This document shows, piece by piece, positions 44,794 to 55,776 of a DNA stretch of 64,000 nucleotides (the first letter of the stretch is position 1; each line of letters starts with the position of its first letter). Source of the stretch: Botryococcus braunii (lineage: Eukaryota; Chlorophyta; Trebouxiophyceae). The stretch spans positions 143,740 through 207,739 of the forward strand of contig KV908509.1 of assembly GCA_002005505.1 (NCBI GenBank), in the 5' to 3' direction. The notes beneath the pieces are model-generated. The model ran no database searches. It was given only the letters and a program-made list of their open reading frames with translations, and was not told where the DNA came from. The position numbers and the translations under genes were made by a program.

Positions 44794-47700
44794 ATGACAA
44801 AAAGGGGCAAAGAAAAGGAAAGTAGCAGTGAAACAGCAATGTCTCAACCTGGAGAAGTCAGTGGGGCCACTCCAGGGCAGTCTATGACCGGGACACAATC
44901 AGCCACTGCAGAACCAAAGGTGGAGATTGACAAGGCAGCCTACATCCCCAATACCTCTAATCCAAAGATGACTGTCATGCTTGATGATGGAGGGCGCAAT
45001 TTTGAATTTTGGTATGAAAATTTGGAGGCGTGCGCAAACACCAAGGGGGTCAGAGCGGCTTTGGAGAGACCAATGCCAGGGTCGGTGGAGAACTCAGCCA
45101 TCAAGCAGTGGCTGATCCAGTCAGTTCCAGTCATCTGGCATTCTCAGATCTCATGCCACAAAGCAGCGTTCGACTTCATCGCGTGGGTGAAGAACAGTCA
45201 CACTGGAGGGAGCAACCAAGACATCAACCTTGAGTGGTACAAGGAAATGGAGCAGGGCATCAAGACAGGGGAGACACTCAAGGTCTACCTCTACAGAATG
45301 ATGGATCTGGCTACAAGTCTCAGAAACAACGCGTTCATCCTCTTGGACCACAATGTTGGGGAGCTGATGGTGAAGGGCCTCCCTCTTGTGCTGAGGCTCG
45401 AGTCCCTGGAGGTTATGGCAACCGACAAGCCGCCATTGGAGCTGATTCAAAGAATCCTGCGCGCCGCAGCCAGCCGTGGGTACAAGGACCCACCTGCAGA
45501 GGGAACACCTCAGGCCATGGCAGCTGCAGCAGTGGCTGGTCCCTCTGGGGGGGTAGCTGGAGCGTCATCAAGCGCTGGAGCTGCACCAGGAGTGGGAGCA
45601 GTACCGGGAGTTGGAGCAGCACTACCAGCAAACGAACAGCCTCCCGCTGGCCCCTCTGCAACTACTTTTGGTGGCAGGGGGCGTGGACCTGGCAGGGCAA
45701 GAAGGCCCAGAGAGGAGCTTACATGCCACTTCTGCAAGGCAAAGGGCCACTTCATGACTGACTGCGGACCGCTCAGGCAGCTGCAGGCTCTGCATCAAAA
45801 CATGCAAGCGGCAAGCGTTGGGCCTGCAGCTTACTGGGGCCAGGGAGGCCCACAGTCGTCTCCTCAAGCCTGGTGGGACCATGGATCTGGCCGGGGTGGC
45901 CCGCCTTCATCCGCTTCCAGCCCTGGACCTCCTTCAGCATATAACTATCCAACAAGTCAACACACGTTTCCGGGGTGGCATTTACCACCTCCACCCCCTC
46001 CTTCTGGTGAGGCGATGTTTATCTCTCTCAATGTGCTTGCCCCAACTTCGCATGGAGCTAGCAGCACATCTTGGTTAATAGATAGTGGTGCCTCTGTGCA
46101 TATAGTCAATGATCTCTCATTGCTCCATAATCCAGTTATGCATAGACAGCCTCTTCCTCTGCACTTGGCAACCTCAGACGCCAAGGGAGGAATCATTGCA
46201 TCTGGGTCTGTATGCCTTGTGAATGCAAGGCACGAAGTATTCTGGCTGCACAATGTGCAGTGTGTTCCTTCTGCGCATACCAACCTCATTTCAGTCACTG
46301 GTGCAATTCAGGATGGAGCATCTTTCCTGACTGACACTGCAGGTGGTTACACAGCCATGAAGGGACCTGAAGGGTGGTGTGGAGATATCACCCGCGCACG
46401 AGGTCTGTTTTTTTTGGAGTTTGTTAGTCCTGTCAGAGGGCAGCAAGTTGGCTGCAGACATATTGATCACATGGCTGAGGCGTCTCATCTTAGGAAAGGA
46501 CACGTGTGTAGCGAGAGATCTCTGTGGCATGCTAGGTTAGGTCATCCTGGTGCCAGCAGCATGCAGAGGTTCTCCAAGGAAGATCTGGTTACAGGAATCA
46601 ATATCTCCCTTGCTCCCTGCTCTGAGTGCCCCAAGCACTGTGAATCGTGTATACAAGGGAAACACTCCAGACCTCCTTTCCCTGTATCTTCCAGGCCTGC
46701 ACATCACCCACTCGATAGAGTCCATGTGGATACTGTGGGTCCCATATCACCTCCTGCCATCACAGGTGAACGATATTGGGTCACTGTAGTGGATGAAAGT
46801 TCACACCAAGTTGCCTCCCTGCCTGTGAAGTCAAAGGATTGCATCCCAAAGGCTGTGATAGACCTGCTCCGTTTTTGGCAGACCCAACGAGGCACGGTTG
46901 TGAAGTGTGTGAGGACTGACAGGGGTTCAGAGTTCCTGAACCAGCAATTCAAAGAGTTTTGTGCTCAGCAGGGCACTAAGATGGAGTCCTCAGCGCCCTA
47001 CACGCCTCAGCAGAATGGGGTGGCGGAGAGGATGAATAGGACCCTGAAGGAGCGAACAAGGACTCTGTTGGTCCATGCTGCAGCAGACCCCTCCCTTTGG
47101 AAGGAGGCGCTTGAGACAGCTACCCTCCTCTACAATGTGGGTCCTACTTCAGGCAGGTCCCTGACCCCCATGGAATTATTCTTTGGTGTCAAACCTGATG
47201 TGTCTGTGCTGCGCACGTTTGGCTGTGTAGCCCATGTGCACATTCCCAGTGGCCAAAGGTCTGTTTTTGGGCCCAAGACCATCCCTGGGATGTTTACTGG
47301 TTATTGTCCCCAGTCTAAAGCGTATCGTGTGTACGTGGGGAATGGAGTGTGGAAGGAGAGTAGGGACGTCAGCTTTATCGAGCACTTGAGGGGGGCTGAG
47401 AGAGTGGGTCTATCAAAGGTCCAGCCTGGGTCTGTCTATGATTCTAGGATATCACCCCCCCTTGGCAGTGAGAATCTGGCAACGCCTCAAGCAATTCCCT
47501 CTGCTGCTCCACCCACGTTCTGGGATGAGGAGGATGACCATGGAGTGGAGACGCTTTCCACTGGGGCTCCTGGGACCTCTGGACTTTGTGCTGGGGATCA
47601 GTCTGGAGACGGGACCACAGCAGCACATGACCAAGGAAACCCCACCAGCCTGGATTCTACTGTTGGGACCCCAGAACCATCTCAGCACTCGTGGTCGGTG

Positions 47701-50007
47701 CTTGAGCATATGCAGAATCTGGCCAGGGGGGGTGTAGAAACTCAATCCCAGGTAGAAAAAATGCAGAAGGTACAAGAGGGGTTGCGAATGCAGGGGAAGT
47801 CACAAATTCCCCTTCCTCCAGGGACCACCCTTACAAGGGAGCAGCGTTATGTACAGCGCGTGGCTAGGAGAGAGCATTCTGACATCCCATTGCATGCCCC
47901 TGACCCAGGTCAGGCAATTGTGAGTGAGCCAAACATGGTTGGTCTCCCTGATATGCAGGGGCAGGTTGAGACAGTCGAGGCTATGTTCGGTGCAGATGTA
48001 AGAGATGAGAGCAGTGGGTTAGACATGCCAGCAGTAGGGGAAGCTGGTGCCCAATCCCAGTCACTGGCTAGTCATGCTTATGGTGTGCAGGCTGACATTG
48101 TAGGCGCAGCTCAGGCAAGTCCGGGTAGTGTGCCCAAGTGTGAGTCCAGGAGAGAGAGAGAGCTGCTGCTCCCCTCTGCATTGCGGAAGGTGCGAGAATG
48201 TAAGGGTGCTGCACATGAGTCCAGTAGTCAAGGAGAGAGAGAGAGACTTGAGAAGGAATCAGATAATCCCGGCAGTACTGCCCAGTCCCAGCATAAGGTA
48301 CATAATGTACCTTATTCTGGCAACCAGGGAGAGAGAGAGAGAGAAGGGAACAGCATCAGTAAGGCTGACAGCCCTGCTGCACCACAGCATAAGGTACAGA
48401 GTGTACCTTCTGTCACGTTGGGAAAAGTTCACGTGCCCTCAAACTTGAGGGAAGCCCAGCGCTCACCTCAGTGGGAGTTTTGGCAGCAGGCAATGCAAGA
48501 GGAGATGGAGTCTTTAGACACCCATGAGGTTATGCAGTATGTGGAAAGACCCCATGGGCAGAAAGTTATCCCTGTTCATTGGATTTTTTCTACAAAAAAC
48601 GATGCACATGGGAATGTAACTCGGTTTAAAGCAAGATTGGTTGCCCAGGGTTGCAGACAGATTCCTGGTATAGATGTTGGTGAGGTTTTTGCACCTACCA
48701 GCAGCTATGGTGCTAGGAGAGCTGTGCTGGCAGTGGCTGCCACACAAAATCTTGAGATCCACCAAGTGGATATCAAGACAGCTTTTCTCAATGGGGAGTT
48801 GGAGGAAGAGGTCTATGTGACCCAACCACCAGGATTTGAGAATGGCAACACGAGAGTTGTGTGCAAGCTCAGGAAGGCACTCTACGGTCTTAAGCAAGCC
48901 CCACGGGCTTGGCACAAGACCTTGAGCGACAAGTTGAGCGTGATGGGGTATAGTGTGTGCAAGAGCGACGCTGGGGTATACATCAGGAGGGCCCCTGATG
49001 GTAATCTGTCGTTTATTCTTGTTTATGTCGATGATCTTCTCATAGTTGCCAGAGTGATTGCAGAGATTGAGTGGGGGAAAGAGTTATTGAAGAAGGACTT
49101 CACCATCCATGATTTGGGAGAGGTGAATGATTTCCTGGGGTGTCAGGTCCTACGCAATAGAGTTCAGGGCACTATTTCCATGAGTTGCACTCCCAAGATT
49201 GATGCTCTTGTGGAGAAGTTTGGCGTTGCTGATGATGGACGTGGGGTTGATACCCCCATGTCCAAGGACTTCGTGGCTAGCAGCAGACCCGAGTCCTCAG
49301 ATGGTATGTCACATGGGGCTGGTACCCCTCTGCCACCTGGTCATCGATACTGCGAGTTGATTGGATCGTTACTGTACATAGCCAATACGACCCGGCCTGA
49401 CATTTCTCAGGCTGTTGGAGTGTTGTCAAGGTATAGAATGACACCCACTACCTCACACTGGAATGAGGCCATTCGAGTGCTGAAGTACTTGAGAGATACC
49501 AGAGAGTTAGCTCTTACTCTGGGTGGAAAGGGCCCTGAGCTAGAAGGCTATGTTGATGCCGACTATGCTGGGGACCTGGACCACAGGTATTCCACCACTG
49601 GCTATGTTCTATCAGTCTATGGTAGTGCCGTGGTTTGGGGAAGCAAGAAGCAGAGCTCAGTTGCTACCTCAACTGTGCAAGCTGAGTTTATGGCAGCTGG
49701 CCATATTGTGAAGGAAGCCAACTGGCTAAGGGGCTTCTTGGAAGAGATAGGGGCTGCACCTTGGAGGGTCAAAATTTTCTGTGACAACCAAGGATGCATT
49801 TCTAATTTACGGAACCCCCTGTATTCCAAATTCACAAAGCACGTTGCAGTAAGCTTCCACTACGCTAGGGAAGCTATGGCACTTGGGCAGGTAGATATCC
49901 TCTATGTGGAATCTGCACGCAATGTGGCTGACATTATGACCAAGCCACTTGCCAAGCCCGTGTTTGTTGGTCATCGTGATTCACTAGGTTTGAGAAGATA
50001 CACTTAA
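44794..50007 (+). CDS. Element F Gag-Pol polyprotein (copia type), intact
   Basis: A single frame of 1,737 residues from ATG 44794. Order: Gag with NLEWYKEMEQGIKTGETLKVY, an Ala/Gly-rich linker, a CCHC knuckle (CHFCKAKGHFMTDC, 311-324), protease IDSGAS (D430), integrase zinc domain (LWHARLGHP, CESCIQGKH), catalytic D646, D709 and E745 (35 residues between the last two), a variable linker, reverse transcriptase YVDD (1411-1414) and RNase H with DADYAGD (D1588) and CDNQGC. The linker carries three GA-dinucleotide tracts (about 48149, 48232 and 48328) encoding Arg-Glu runs, and two near-palindromes around CATAAGGTAC. No lesion was seen. E, F and H are related families but not the same family. 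Confidence 0.97.
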   Translation: MTKRGKEKESSSETAMSQPGEVSGATPGQSMTGTQSATAEPKVEIDKAAYIPNTSNPKMTVMLDDGGRNFEFWYENLEACANTKGVRAALERPMPGSVENSAIKQWLIQSVPVIWHSQISCHKAAFDFIAWVKNSHTGGSNQDINLEWYKEMEQGIKTGETLKVYLYRMMDLATSLRNNAFILLDHNVGELMVKGLPLVLRLESLEVMATDKPPLELIQRILRAAASRGYKDPPAEGTPQAMAAAAVAGPSGGVAGASSSAGAAPGVGAVPGVGAALPANEQPPAGPSATTFGGRGRGPGRARRPREELTCHFCKAKGHFMTDCGPLRQLQALHQNMQAASVGPAAYWGQGGPQSSPQAWWDHGSGRGGPPSSASSPGPPSAYNYPTSQHTFPGWHLPPPPPPSGEAMFISLNVLAPTSHGASSTSWLIDSGASVHIVNDLSLLHNPVMHRQPLPLHLATSDAKGGIIASGSVCLVNARHEVFWLHNVQCVPSAHTNLISVTGAIQDGASFLTDTAGGYTAMKGPEGWCGDITRARGLFFLEFVSPVRGQQVGCRHIDHMAEASHLRKGHVCSERSLWHARLGHPGASSMQRFSKEDLVTGINISLAPCSECPKHCESCIQGKHSRPPFPVSSRPAHHPLDRVHVDTVGPISPPAITGERYWVTVVDESSHQVASLPVKSKDCIPKAVIDLLRFWQTQRGTVVKCVRTDRGSEFLNQQFKEFCAQQGTKMESSAPYTPQQNGVAERMNRTLKERTRTLLVHAAADPSLWKEALETATLLYNVGPTSGRSLTPMELFFGVKPDVSVLRTFGCVAHVHIPSGQRSVFGPKTIPGMFTGYCPQSKAYRVYVGNGVWKESRDVSFIEHLRGAERVGLSKVQPGSVYDSRISPPLGSENLATPQAIPSAAPPTFWDEEDDHGVETLSTGAPGTSGLCAGDQSGDGTTAAHDQGNPTSLDSTVGTPEPSQHSWSVLEHMQNLARGGVETQSQVEKMQKVQEGLRMQGKSQIPLPPGTTLTREQRYVQRVARREHSDIPLHAPDPGQAIVSEPNMVGLPDMQGQVETVEAMFGADVRDESSGLDMPAVGEAGAQSQSLASHAYGVQADIVGAAQASPGSVPKCESRRERELLLPSALRKVRECKGAAHESSSQGERERLEKESDNPGSTAQSQHKVHNVPYSGNQGEREREGNSISKADSPAAPQHKVQSVPSVTLGKVHVPSNLREAQRSPQWEFWQQAMQEEMESLDTHEVMQYVERPHGQKVIPVHWIFSTKNDAHGNVTRFKARLVAQGCRQIPGIDVGEVFAPTSSYGARRAVLAVAATQNLEIHQVDIKTAFLNGELEEEVYVTQPPGFENGNTRVVCKLRKALYGLKQAPRAWHKTLSDKLSVMGYSVCKSDAGVYIRRAPDGNLSFILVYVDDLLIVARVIAEIEWGKELLKKDFTIHDLGEVNDFLGCQVLRNRVQGTISMSCTPKIDALVEKFGVADDGRGVDTPMSKDFVASSRPESSDGMSHGAGTPLPPGHRYCELIGSLLYIANTTRPDISQAVGVLSRYRMTPTTSHWNEAIRVLKYLRDTRELALTLGGKGPELEGYVDADYAGDLDHRYSTTGYVLSVYGSAVVWGSKKQSSVATSTVQAEFMAAGHIVKEANWLRGFLEEIGAAPWRVKIFCDNQGCISNLRNPLYSKFTKHVAVSFHYAREAMALGQVDILYVESARNVADIMTKPLAKPVFVGHRDSLGLRRYT

Positions 50008-50018
50008 AGCATGCAGGC

Positions 50019-50027
50019 AAGGGGAAG
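50019..50027 (+). promoter_or_regulatory. Element F polypurine tract
   Basis: AAGGGGAAG directly before the 3' LTR. Confidence 0.88.
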
Positions 50028-50721
50028 TGTTGAGTTCTGAACATTATTATTGAATGCCTTGTGCTTTAAGTGATCTTCATGTGTGCACTATTAGGATATG
50101 GGTCCATTGAGAACATAAGGTACCTTGAGACACGGCAGATTCTGGACGTTTTCGAACATAAGGTACAATCCTATCTAGATCACACGTTTGTCGGATGAAC
50201 TCTTAAGGCTGCCCCACCGGAGTGAATACCAACTGGTTGTGAAAGATGCTGGGCATCACCAGATGCTAGTCTTGTCCGACAGTTGTGTGTGGCACTCAGC
50301 AGACAGTCGTACGGACTGTAGCTGGAGTAACTTCGTCTATTGACGACCTGTCTGCTTTGTACAGGTACGGTGCGGCAGTGTGTGTTGTATCATTGTTGCT
50401 ATTGTGAGAGTGAACAAGCTTAGTGTACCCTGTAGTCACTCAAACAGATAAGGGACAGTGACTTCAGGGAGTATAGGCATGTACTTGAACGTAGCCGTCT
50501 AGAGCCTTATCTAGTGATTGCTTGATCGGTGCTTGTGTACAAGATAATGATGTAACGAAACTGGTTGTGAAAGATGCTGGGCATCACCAGATGCTAGTCT
50601 TGTCCGACAGTTGTGTGTGGCACTCAGCAGACAGTCGTACGGACTGTAGCTGGAGTAACTTCGTCTATTGACGACCTGTCTGCTTTGTACAGGGAAAGCC
50701 GATTGCCCATAACCTTTCACA
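50028..50721 (+). repeat. Element F 3' LTR
   Basis: 694 bp, followed by the AGAAT target duplication, after which G's pol resumes. Confidence 0.96.
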
Positions 50722-50960
50722 AGAATGCCGAGTACGTCGTGGACGGCATCCTCGGTCACCGTCCCTTGATGAAGGGGAACCGGGCCCTCCACTTCCCGGA
50801 CGGTACCCCAGCCTACCAGTACTGGGTACTGTGGTCAGGTTACGACGTCGGAGACGACTGGGAGCCCTTGGACATGTTCGACCACGCAAAGGACACCATC
50901 AACGCCTACCACCGTCACCAGGAGTTGGGCCCGCCCAAGTGGGGCGAGACGGCCGTTTGA
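50722..50960 (+). CDS. Element G Pol C-terminal fragment: chromodomain
   Basis: In frame with 39837-43709 once F and one AGAAT are removed. It encodes AEYVVDGILGHR, then YWVLWSGYDVGDDWEP and a short tail to TGA 50958-50960. The aromatic residues and the W-x2-Y..WEP pattern are those of the integrase-linked chromodomain of chromoviruses, which binds modified histones. Separated by F, it has no start of its own. Confidence 0.9.
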
Positions 50961-51963
50961 GGCCTTTCCCCTGCTGCCCGCTCCTCCGGTCGGTTACCTT
51001 GTCTTTGCTCTCTTTAGGAGGGAGTCCTTGTCGGGTACGCAAGGATCTGCACAGACAAGCCGGTGGTAGGATTGCAAATGTGTGCACCCCCTCGGGATGG
51101 GATTGGGAGTGGGTCGCCCACTCCGGTGTGGGTGGACAGATGTCACACACCATGGCATGTTGCAGCCCGGAGTCTGCACGCTTTGGATAGGTGGGGGGGG
51201 GAGTACACCTGCTAGCACAAGCAATCAGTTGTGGATCCTGGGCACTTTTTTAGGTGATTGGTGGACTATGTGACTAGAAGAGACTTGGAAATTGGAGAGG
51301 GATTGGGGATTCTTCTATGTGACTGGCAGGTCTTGGACTGTCTATGTCAATAGGGGGACTTGGACTCTCTTGAAATCTTGGACCTTGGAAGTTTGTGTTG
51401 TTGGGACTTTTGGGAACGTTGGACTTTGTTTCTTTGTTTGTTTGTTTGTTTGTTCCTTTTGGATCATGGTTCAGAGCCAACGCAACCCGAGTCGTTCGGC
51501 ATGAACTGGAATGTGTACCTTATGTGGATTTGTACAGTATGTTGACTTGGGATCATCCATTACGGGAACGGGACTCATTGGGAGCATGGAACTTCTCCAT
51601 GGAAGTTCCCTACTTTTTGGACTCAAGCACTTTAATTATTCTTTTGTGTTGTATGTTTTTGGATTAGATTTTTATGTTCTCTTGGACTTGGGAAATGGGA
51701 CACTTGTTTTTCATGTTTGTTCTTCGAATAAGATTAGACGCAAGTCTACCTAGTGTACTAGAAAAGCCATAAAAAAAAAATAAATGGCAAGGAAGTGTTT
51801 ACTTGGAGATATTATACATTGGAAGTGGGGACCCCATGAACCACCAATTCGGCAGGGGTCAGACGGCAGTTGGAGGTTTGGGCCGTCCAGTTTACCGGTT
51901 TCTCTGGTTGTTCTTCTCAGTGAAAATCCTCGAGTGGCTTTGCATGAGGACATGCAAAGGACT
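50961..51963 (+). other. Element G 3' untranslated region
   Basis: About 1 kb between the pol stop and the polypurine tract. It is G/T-rich, with a TTTG repeat run near 51430-51455 and an A run at 51770-51781. No open frame with recognisable content. Confidence 0.65.
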
Positions 51964-51976
51964 AAGGGGGGGATAA
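51964..51976 (+). promoter_or_regulatory. Element G polypurine tract
   Basis: AAGGGGGGGATAA directly before the 3' LTR. Confidence 0.85.
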
Positions 51977-52454
51977 TGTAACGGAATGCGAGGATTTCCG
52001 AGCATTTCGGGACATTTGCGGGAGACGCCCTTTGGCGCCATACTGCACGCCCGTGGGAGCCACGTGGTTAGCCGCTCGAACGAGAGTAGCACCTTCCGTC
52101 GGTGATGGTTGCTTACGCCATGCATAGTTGGCACTCCGTCATTGCGTGTGTTTGATGACAATAGTTGTCACCGTTAGCACGCCAACGAGTGGACGATCTA
52201 GGGCTCTCACGAAGGATAGAGAGACATAAGTCGTACATGGGCCGAGTCCGAATGATAGGCGTCCCCTGGCTAGGAACCCGCGTGCCGAGTAGATTAACAC
52301 GAGAGGACAGAACTGGAGAAACCACAAGGGTAAGCTGTGTGGTGGGGTGGTTCTTGTAAACGCTTGCTTGCCCCAAGTGACGGACCTCGTGTCGCGCCTC
52401 GTTCCTTGCTCCCTTCCTGCCTTACTTCCTTATAAATTCCGCTGAGTTATTACA
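51977..52454 (+). repeat. Element G 3' LTR
   Basis: 478 bp, one base different from the 5' LTR (GTTAGCC against GTTACCC), followed by TCCGC. Confidence 0.96.
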
Positions 52455-52459
52455 TCCGC

Positions 52460-55400
52460 AGTGACAGAGGCACAGAGTTCCTAAATGCCAAGTTCAAGGA
52501 ATTTTGTGCATCCCAGGGCACTAAGCTGGAGACATCTGCCCCATATACCCCTCAACAGAACGGAGTTGCGGAGAGAGCCAACAGGACCCTCAAGGAACGC
52601 ACCAGAACCCTCCTCAATTTTGCTGCAGCTAGCCCTGTCATGTGGAAGGAAGCCCTGGAGACAGCATGCACCCTCCTGAATATGGGACCCAGCACAGGCA
52701 GGCCCCTATCTCCCTGCGAAATGTTCATGGGATATAAACCAGACGTATCCTTGCTGCGCACATGGGGATGCCTAGTCTTTGTGCACGTTCCTGATCAGCA
52801 GAGGGGGGCATTTGCACCAAAGGCTATGGCTGGGATGTTCACTGGTTACTCTCCAGTGTCAAAAGCATACCGTGTTTATATGGGAGGGGGAATCTGGAGA
52901 GAGAGCAGAGATGTCCAATTTGTAGAACACATTCGAGGAGCTACTCGGGTGGGAATGGCAGTTCTCCCTGACCAGCCTCAGCAGTTCTCATACCCTGAAG
53001 ACTTACCAGGGCAAATGCACAGCAGCAACCCAGTGGTGTCATTACCACAGTGCAGCACGCAGAATCAGACTGTCAGTAGCCCATGCTCCAGCAGTAGACC
53101 TGACAGCTCCTTCCCAGTACCCTCTGACCAGGCTGCAACTGAGCCTGCTAGTCAGGGGAAGCCTTCCCAAGAGGAGGGCATTCTCAATGTGACTCCTGAA
53201 TCAAGCACGGGAGAACAGCAGCCGGACTTGGATCAGTCCGGGGCTTTGGACGCTATTCAACGACTGGCGCGAGGAAGTTCGGACAGCGGGCAACACCAAC
53301 AGATATTCAAGCGAGCACAGCAGTCACTGCGTAACACTCATCCGACAACGACCATTCCGCCTCCGGACGGACTGTCGCGGGCTCAACGCTATGAGCAACG
53401 AACTGCGGCTCGAGATATCCTGCTGGCACAGGATAAGGGAGAGAGCTGTGAGCGAGAGGGGATGACTGAAGGTGACACAGAGTCACAGGGACCAGGGGAA
53501 GTGCAGGAATTGGGTCAGGACACCGAGAGACCTGCTTCACTTGTAAGAGATGAGAAGGGGGCAGTCTCTGATCAGACTGCAGATGGTCCAAGCGAGCTGA
53601 GCTGTATGGGTGGGACCTGCTCAGTGCCTGAGAGACATGTTAGAGATGGGACCGCAATCTGTGATGCCCAAGGACAATGTGGTGCCAGCCACGCAAGTGT
53701 GGGCCATGCTTGGGAGTGTGCTGCTGGGCCTGCGCCCCAGCGCTCATGTCTAGTAGGGAGCAGACAGAGAGAGAGAGAGAGACATGGGCACAGTCTCAAG
53801 ACAGACCAAGAACTCATGCAATGCAGAGTGGTTCAAATGCCTGTGAGAGTCCAGACGGGACTGCAAACCGTCAGCCATGTGAGAGTGTGTCTGAGGAGGT
53901 GAATCGGAAGCCTGGACAGTGTGAGAATTCCCCCAATTACAAGAGCTTTCCGAGAGGTACCTGTGTTTGGGAGGATGATGTGAGAGTGACTGGCAGCAAG
54001 CTTGAGAGGGCAAGCTGTGAGTCTAAGAGAGAGAAGGATCAGAGGGGGGGATCTGGATCTTTGCCCACAGTCCCCATGTGCAGTGCGGCGACATTCAGCG
54101 AAAGAGTAGTGGGTGATAGTGAGAGTAAGAGTAAGCAAGATCAGGGGAAGCACACTGGTGTGCGATTTGGGAAGATTAGTGTGCCTTCCAGTTTAAAGGA
54201 AGCCCAGCAGTCCCCACAGTGGGAATATTGGAAGGCTGCTATGCAGGAGGAGCAAAACTCCTTAGATGCTCATGAGGTGATGGAGTTTGTTCCAAGACCT
54301 CGTGGTCACAAAGTAATCCCAGTTCACTGGATTTTCTCAGTGAAAATGGATGCTCACGGTAATGTGCTTAGGTTCAAGGCTAGGCTGGTGGCTCAAGGGT
54401 GTAGGCAAATTCCAGGAGTGGATGTAATGGAGGTATTTGCTCCCACCAGCAGTTATGGGTCTAGAAGAGCTTTGCTGTCAGTGGCTGCACAGGAGGGTCT
54501 TGAAATTCACCAGGTGGATGTCAAGACTGCATTTTTAAATGGTGAATTAGAGGAGGAGGTCTATGTCACACAACCTCCTGGGTTTGAGAATGGGGATGGG
54601 AACACTGTGTGTCGCTTGAAGAAGGCACTGTATGGCCTGAAGCAAGCTCCAAGGGCATGTCATAAGACCCTGAATGAGAAGCTACTTACCATGGGGTATG
54701 AGGTGTGCAAGAGTGATGCTGGGGTCTATGTGAAATGTTCTGTGGATGGAGGGAAATCCTTTGTGCTGATTTATGTTGATGATCTGCTGATAGTTTCCAA
54801 GGGCATGAGTGAGATTGAAAGAGTGAAAGGGTTGCTTAAGCAGGAGTTCACCATTCATGATCTAGGAGAGGTGAAAGATTTCTTGGGCTGCCAAGTGATG
54901 AGAGATAGAGAGAAAGGGTTGATTTCGTTGAGCTGCATCCCCAAGATTGATGCCCTAGTTGAGAAAATTGGGCTGGATCTGGAGTCTGTGGGGCCTGACA
55001 CCCCTATGACTAAGGATTTTGTGGCCACATAGCGACCTATGTCTAAGGACAACAGTGCCAGCATTGGAGCTGGGAGTCCCTTACCACCAGGTCACAGATA
55101 TTGTGAACTGGTTGGGTCACTGTTGTACATTGCCAACACCACAAGGCCTGATATTTCCCAGGCTGTGGGAGTGCTTTCCAGGTATAGGATTACTCCCACC
55201 ACTGCTCACTGGAATGAAGCCATCAGAGTGTTGAAATATCTGATGGCTACCAGGGATCTTGTGTTAGTACTTGGAGGGAAGGACACAGAGCTGGAGGGCT
55301 TTGTGGATGCAGATTATGGTGGTGATCAGGATCACAGGTTTTCCACTACGGGTTACGTAATTCGTGTGTTTGGAGGAGCAGTAGTTTGGGGAAGCAAAAA

Positions 55401-55758
55401 GCAGTCTGCAGTGGCCACATCCACTGTAGAGGCTGAGTTTATGGCGGCAAGTGCAGCTGTCAAAGAGGCAAATTGGATGAAGGGATTCCTGGAAGAAATT
55501 GGTATTTCTCCATGGATTGTGAAGATCCACTGTGATAATCAGGGATGCATTAATCATCTCAGAAATCCAGTGTTCTCTAAGCATACCAAGCACATTGCAA
55601 TCAGCTTTCATTTTGCTCGGGAAGCTATTGCATTGGGGCAGGTTGATGTGAAATACGTTCCTTCTGCTAGGAATGTGGCAGATATATTTACCAAGCCTCT
55701 GACAAGGCAGGTATTTCAGAGTCATCGTGAGGCTCTGGGATTGGCCAAGTTTTTGTGA
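52460..55758 (+). pseudogene. Element H integrase C-terminal half - RT - RNase H
   Basis: This continues H's integrase with SDRGTEFLN (second catalytic Asp) and NGVAERANRT (catalytic Glu), then the variable linker, reverse transcriptase (RFKARLVAQGCRQIPG, FLNGELEEEVYVTQPPG, YVDDLLIV) and RNase H (DADYGGD, STVEAEFMAA, CDNQGC). Two lesions are visible. The frame shifts in or near a GA-dinucleotide tract (about 53765-53782) in the linker, and a TAG at 55030-55032 replaces a codon that element I keeps as CAG. The stop is at 55756-55758. Confidence 0.95.
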
Positions 55759-55767
55759 GGAAAAGGC

Positions 55768-55776
55768 AAGGGGAAG
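55768..55776 (+). promoter_or_regulatory. Element H polypurine tract
   Basis: AAGGGGAAG directly before the 3' LTR. Confidence 0.88.

Larger units (their letters stand above)
43710..50721 (+). mobile_element. Element F: intact, very young Ty1/copia element
   Basis: 694-bp LTRs at 43710-44403 and 50028-50721 show no difference that I could find. The target duplication AGAAT is at 43705-43709 and 50722-50726. It has primer site, open gag-pol and polypurine tract. It sits inside G, which is inside H, which is inside I, so it is the innermost and youngest layer. Confidence 0.97.
37975..52454 (+). mobile_element. Element G: Ty3/gypsy chromovirus carrying insertion F
   Basis: 478-bp LTRs at 37975-38452 and 51977-52454 differ at one base. 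The target duplication TCCGC is at 37970-37974 and 52455-52459. Gag and Pol frames are open; the only damage is the F insertion in the chromodomain. Removal of G joins H's integrase in frame. Confidence 0.97.
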
